A stretch of 8,642 nucleotides of DNA, taken from positions 1 through 8,642 of the forward strand of contig QQUD01000904.1 of the NCBI GenBank assembly GCA_008501785.1, read 5' to 3'. The notes under the pieces were generated by a model that did no database searches, was not told the origin of the DNA, and saw only the letters and a list, made by a program, of their open reading frames with translations. Positions 6,207 through 8,642 of the stretch are shown here, one piece after another (position 1 is the first letter of the stretch; every line of letters begins with the position of its first letter). This stretch comes from Chloroflexota bacterium (GTDB lineage Bacteria; Chloroflexota; Anaerolineae; Promineifilales; Promineifilaceae). The position numbers were made by a program, and so were the translations under genes.

Positions 6207-7238
6207 ATGAAAGCAAAAAAAGTAACAATCGGCGTTGTTAATTACAATGGCATCAATGTTTTACCAGAAACTTTGCATGCGGTAAACAATCTCACGTATC
6301 CTTATTTTGACATAATGATTGTTGATAACGGCTCCACAGATGGGAGTCGTGAATGGGTTGAAGCGCGTTATCCTCAAGTCTGCATTTGTGCTTTAGGAGA
6401 AAATGTTGGTTTGCCAGGTGCCCGAAATATAATCATCCAAGAAGCAAAATCAGACTACCTATTTATAATGGATAATGACATTAGCGTTGAACCTAATATG
6501 CTTACGCAATTGATGGACGTGATGGAAAAAGTTGATGGGGTTGGTGTTTGCCACCCTGAGATTTGCGATGAAAATGACCCAAGTGTCTACCATTACAATG
6601 GCGGTCATATTCATTATTTATGCTCCTTAATCTCTCGCAAAAAACCATTACCCTATGCAGAAAGACCTTTGTATGAACAATTTGATGTAATTTCAGGTGC
6701 GGCTATGTTAATGCGTCGTCAAACTGCGTTAGAAATTGGCGGATTTGATGCTGACTACTTCTTTAATTGGGAGGATGGTGATTTTACTGCTCGCATGACA
6801 TTGGCTGGTTATAAGTGCTTGAATATCCCACATGCGTTTGTGCATCACAGAAGCAAACCTCGGGGAACCTCCAAAGCATTTTATCAGGTGCGTAACCGCT
6901 GGTATTTCATTTTAAAATTATTTAGCTGGCGTACGATCTTACTAATTACACCCATGCTCGTTTTGTTTGAGCTGACGCAAGCTGGTCTGTTACTTCTTAA
7001 AGGTGCTGGAAAAGAGTATTTACGAGGTACTGTTGCTGTTTTTAAAGATATGCCCATGATTTTAAAGAAGAGGAATGATTTTCAAAAATTGAAAATTGTA
7101 AAAGATGAAAAATGGCTGCATCGTGGAGAGATGTTTGTTCCTAGCCATTTGATGGACCGAAAAATCATGGATATCTTGAACAAAATAGTGTGTAATTGCT
7201 TTAACTTCTATTGGCATTGCGCAACAGTCTTGCTTTAA
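6207..7238 (+). CDS. Family 2 glycosyltransferase (GT-A fold, rhamnosyltransferase-like)
   Basis: 343-residue GT2 enzyme that transfers a sugar from a nucleotide-activated donor to a glycan or lipid-linked acceptor at the cytoplasmic face. The nucleotide-binding start is VTIGVVNYNG (6-15) followed by IMIVDNGSTDGS (36-47) and GENVGLPGARN (64-74). The metal-binding DxD is DND (89-91), in LFIMDND. Acceptor-side motifs are SGAAMLMRR (163-171), GGFDADYFFNWEDGDF (178-193) with the ED pair E189-D190 as likely catalytic base region, and HHRS (213-216). After residue 220 come a basic amphipathic stretch (QVRNRWYF) and a hydrophobic segment (243-264), suggesting membrane attachment. AGGA at 6196-6199, 7 nt before ATG, supports the start. 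Placed 29 nt after the deacetylase and 24 nt before the membrane protein, so one operon is likely. Donor and acceptor cannot be read from sequence. Confidence 0.9.
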   Translation: MKAKKVTIGVVNYNGINVLPETLHAVNNLTYPYFDIMIVDNGSTDGSREWVEARYPQVCICALGENVGLPGARNIIIQEAKSDYLFIMDNDISVEPNMLTQLMDVMEKVDGVGVCHPEICDENDPSVYHYNGGHIHYLCSLISRKKPLPYAERPLYEQFDVISGAAMLMRRQTALEIGGFDADYFFNWEDGDFTARMTLAGYKCLNIPHAFVHHRSKPRGTSKAFYQVRNRWYFILKLFSWRTILLITPMLVLFELTQAGLLLLKGAGKEYLRGTVAVFKDMPMILKKRNDFQKLKIVKDEKWLHRGEMFVPSHLMDRKIMDILNKIVCNCFNFYWHCATVLL

Positions 7239-7262
7239 TAATTTGCATTTTGGGAAAATTCT

Positions 7263-8258
7263 ATGAAATTTACAAAACAGAACCTTCTGTCGATTGTGAG
7301 GTTGGTGATCACAATTGGACTACTATATTTTTTAGTCAGCAGGATTGGAACTGAACAGCTTAAAACAGTATTCAATTCGCTGAACCCTATATATTTGGCG
7401 ATTATCTTTGGGTTGTTGTTAATTGATACAATCATTCGCTCTCTGAATTGGCGGTTATTGTTACAGGTTCAAAGCTACCAAATACCTGTTGCTAAAATGA
7501 TTTATTCTTATATGGTAGGTGGTTTTTTTGGTGCATTTATTCCTTCGAGTTTGGGAACCGATTTTGCAAGAGCTTTGCTTGTTACTCAACAGCACAAGGT
7601 AACTTCTCATAAATCGATGGCTGCGATTGTAGCGCTTAATTTAATCAATTTGCTTGCTCTATGCATCATTGGATTGATAAGCTCCGTTCTTGTCCTTTTA
7701 ATAATGGATAATAGCAGTTTCGCCATTTTGGTTATTCTGGTTTCGGCTGCATATCTTGTATTGTTTCCTGTTTTGGTGAAAGGGCGGATTATTTATCCAG
7801 AAAAATTGATGAAAAATTCGATTATTTCGAAGTTTATGCGAAAGTTACAGGATTTTTCGGATGCACTGAATCAATATGCTGTCCAGCGCAATATTTTGTT
7901 TAAAGCAATTGGGTTAGCGCTTATCAATCAATCTTTTAGTATTATTATTGTTTATTCAATATCCTTATTCTTAGATTTGAAAATAGGGTTTGTTTATTTT
8001 GTCATGTTTATTCCGATTATTACGATTAGCAGACTGATTCCCATTTCTATCGCTGGATTAGGTGCAGAGCAGGGGATTTTTGTCTTTTTCTTTGCACAAG
8101 TGGGTGTTTTGCCTGCGGAATCTTTTTTGATTTCCCTGGTGCTCTCAATTTCTATTCTTCTTTTCTCGCTATCGGGTGGGGTTTTGTATACGGCCGTTAA
8201 CCTATTCTCATTTATAAATTCACCCAAACAGGTTTTGTATAATCAAAAAGAAAGTTAG
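7263..8258 (+). CDS. YbhN/UPF0104-type polytopic membrane protein, copy 2 (divergent)
   Basis: 331-residue relative of the 1376-2374 protein, with the same length and order of about eight hydrophobic segments. Shared landmarks are NWRLLLQ (62-68), FFGAFIPSSLGTDFARA (88-104), PISIAGLGAEQGIFVFFF (260-277) and a hydrophobic end (286-309) before a basic tail. It differs where the family is usually conserved: GGDVYR of copy 1 is GTDFAR, the Asp-Arg of VDRFLGL is replaced by an NLINL stretch (126-130), and GIGVRE becomes GLGAEQ (265-270). It may therefore handle another substrate or have lost one activity. ATG 7263 has GGGA at 7252-7255, 7 nt upstream. It follows the glycosyltransferase by 24 nt and precedes a DUF5060 glycosidase gene, the same order as copy 1. 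An ACGGCCGT palindrome lies within codons 309-312. Confidence 0.85.
   Translation: MKFTKQNLLSIVRLVITIGLLYFLVSRIGTEQLKTVFNSLNPIYLAIIFGLLLIDTIIRSLNWRLLLQVQSYQIPVAKMIYSYMVGGFFGAFIPSSLGTDFARALLVTQQHKVTSHKSMAAIVALNLINLLALCIIGLISSVLVLLIMDNSSFAILVILVSAAYLVLFPVLVKGRIIYPEKLMKNSIISKFMRKLQDFSDALNQYAVQRNILFKAIGLALINQSFSIIIVYSISLFLDLKIGFVYFVMFIPIITISRLIPISIAGLGAEQGIFVFFFAQVGVLPAESFLISLVLSISILLFSLSGGVLYTAVNLFSFINSPKQVLYNQKES
8190..8197. repeat. ACGGCCGT palindrome, copy 4 (8-bp core)
   Basis: 8-bp core only (left flank T, right flank T). Near the C-terminus of the second YbhN-type protein, read as Thr-Ala-Val after a Tyr. Confidence 0.75.
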
Positions 8259-8434
8259 AATTCCGTCACTGCTTTATTTTGCGTTTCTCTAGTACTTTAT
8301 TCCTGTTGTGAATTCCTTTAATTGCGTTTTAATCATCTAGGAGTGTGACAAGCTGTTGAATAGAATGTTTCCTTGTTTGTGCCAATACCTTTTTTCCTGA
8401 AATAAATTTTGTAGTATGCATAGGAGCAGAAATA
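8259..8434. promoter_or_regulatory. Intergenic leader before the second glycosidase; weak promoter candidate
   Basis: 176 T-rich bases without a gene or a convincing terminator. TAGTAT at 8412-8417 could be a poor -10, but no -35 stands at the right distance, so the glycosidase may be read through from the upstream operon. The only clear site is the ribosome-binding AGGAG at 8422-8426. Confidence 0.3.
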
Positions 8435-8642
8435 GTGAAAAATAATGTATTCAAGATTGTTTATGTGTTGATTTTTATTTTATTTGTCCCCCTTTTTGTA
8501 TCGAGTTCAGAAATACCGGAAATTCGGGCGGAAACGGCCGTTATATTTCCACATCAAAGTAGCACACTTTGGTCCCCTTATTTGGAATGGTCCCTTACAA
8601 ATTCATCTTTTTCAGGCAATCCATTTGACCTTATTGCTACCG
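8435..8642 (+). CDS. Secreted DUF5060-type glycosidase, 5' end only (cut by window)
   Basis: 69 codons of a second DUF5060 protein, running off the window. GTG start with AGGAG at 8422-8426, 8 nt upstream. Residues 1-24 form a signal peptide: Lys/Asn-rich start, hydrophobic core about 8-22, then VSSSE as a possible cleavage zone. Residues 33-36 are ETAV, and W46 opens the DUF5060 domain (WSPYLEW, later SGNPFDL). About 15 of the 24 residues from W46 match residues 239-262 of the protein at 2488-4632, and ETAV lies nine residues before that Trp in both. So this is a paralogue without the membrane-helix block. Likely exported, acting on extracellular glycan. The rest of the enzyme lies beyond the window. 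It is 176 nt after the membrane-protein gene, with no clear terminator between. Confidence 0.82.
   Translation, partial: MKNNVFKIVYVLIFILFVPLFVSSSEIPEIRAETAVIFPHQSSTLWSPYLEWSLTNSSFSGNPFDLIAT
8533..8542. repeat. AACGGCCGTT palindrome, copy 5
   Basis: Between signal peptide and DUF5060 domain of the second glycosidase, read as Glu-Thr-Ala-Val; shares the 13 bases GGAAACGGCCGTT with copy 2. Confidence 0.82.

Noticed and set aside
8259..8330. Repeated GAATTCC and TTGCGTTTT words after the second membrane protein
   Set aside because: Too short and in T-rich sequence; no arrangement suggesting an array or binding-site cluster.
8345..8360. Small frame starting at a GTG after CTAGGAGT
   Set aside because: It ends after four codons; no coding potential.

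Overview
The window reads as a surface-glycan (exopolysaccharide, lipid-linked oligosaccharide or similar) locus of a bacterium. All supported genes lie on the + strand, there are no RNA genes, and I see no IS element or CRISPR array. The Pro/Thr linker of the large glycosidase, the DUF5060/DUF4038-like glycosidases next to YbhN-type membrane proteins and the moderate-to-low GC would fit a Chloroflexota (Anaerolineae/Caldilineae-like) genome. That assignment is inference from style, not from a marker gene.

Layout. 1-565: 3' part of an NAD-dependent sugar epimerase/dehydratase, with an in-frame TAG at 35-37 splitting well-conserved family sequence. 565-1326: hexapeptide-repeat (left-handed beta-helix) acyltransferase whose start overlaps the epimerase stop. 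1376-2374: YbhN/UPF0104-type polytopic membrane protein. 2428-2456: terminator-like hairpin. 2488-4632: large protein joining about five membrane helices, a Pro/Thr linker and a DUF5060 + TIM-barrel glycosidase-like domain. 4661-4699: second strong hairpin, then about 340 AT-rich bases with imperfect inverted repeats and no gene. 5041-6177: NodB-type polysaccharide deacetylase. 6207-7238: family 2 glycosyltransferase. 7263-8258: second, divergent YbhN-type protein. 8435-8642+: start of a second DUF5060 glycosidase with a simple signal peptide, cut by the window edge.

How the genes may work together (inference): the epimerase supplies a nucleotide sugar, GT2 adds it to a lipid-linked glycan, the acyltransferase and deacetylase decorate or trim it, the YbhN-type proteins handle a lipid or lipid-linked intermediate in the membrane, and the DUF5060 glycosidases act on the glycan outside. 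The pair [YbhN-type membrane protein + DUF5060 glycosidase] occurs twice, on either side of the deacetylase-GT2 pair.

The most unusual signal is at DNA level. The palindrome ACGGCCGT occurs five times in 8.6 kb, four of them as AACGGCCGTT, where about 0.1 would be expected by chance. One copy sits inside a 26-bp near-perfect palindrome. Two copies sit at exactly the same place relative to the DUF5060 domain in the two paralogues. In hand counts the G-over-C excess drops across every copy, which makes them candidates for a HIP1-like or strand-polarising DNA element.
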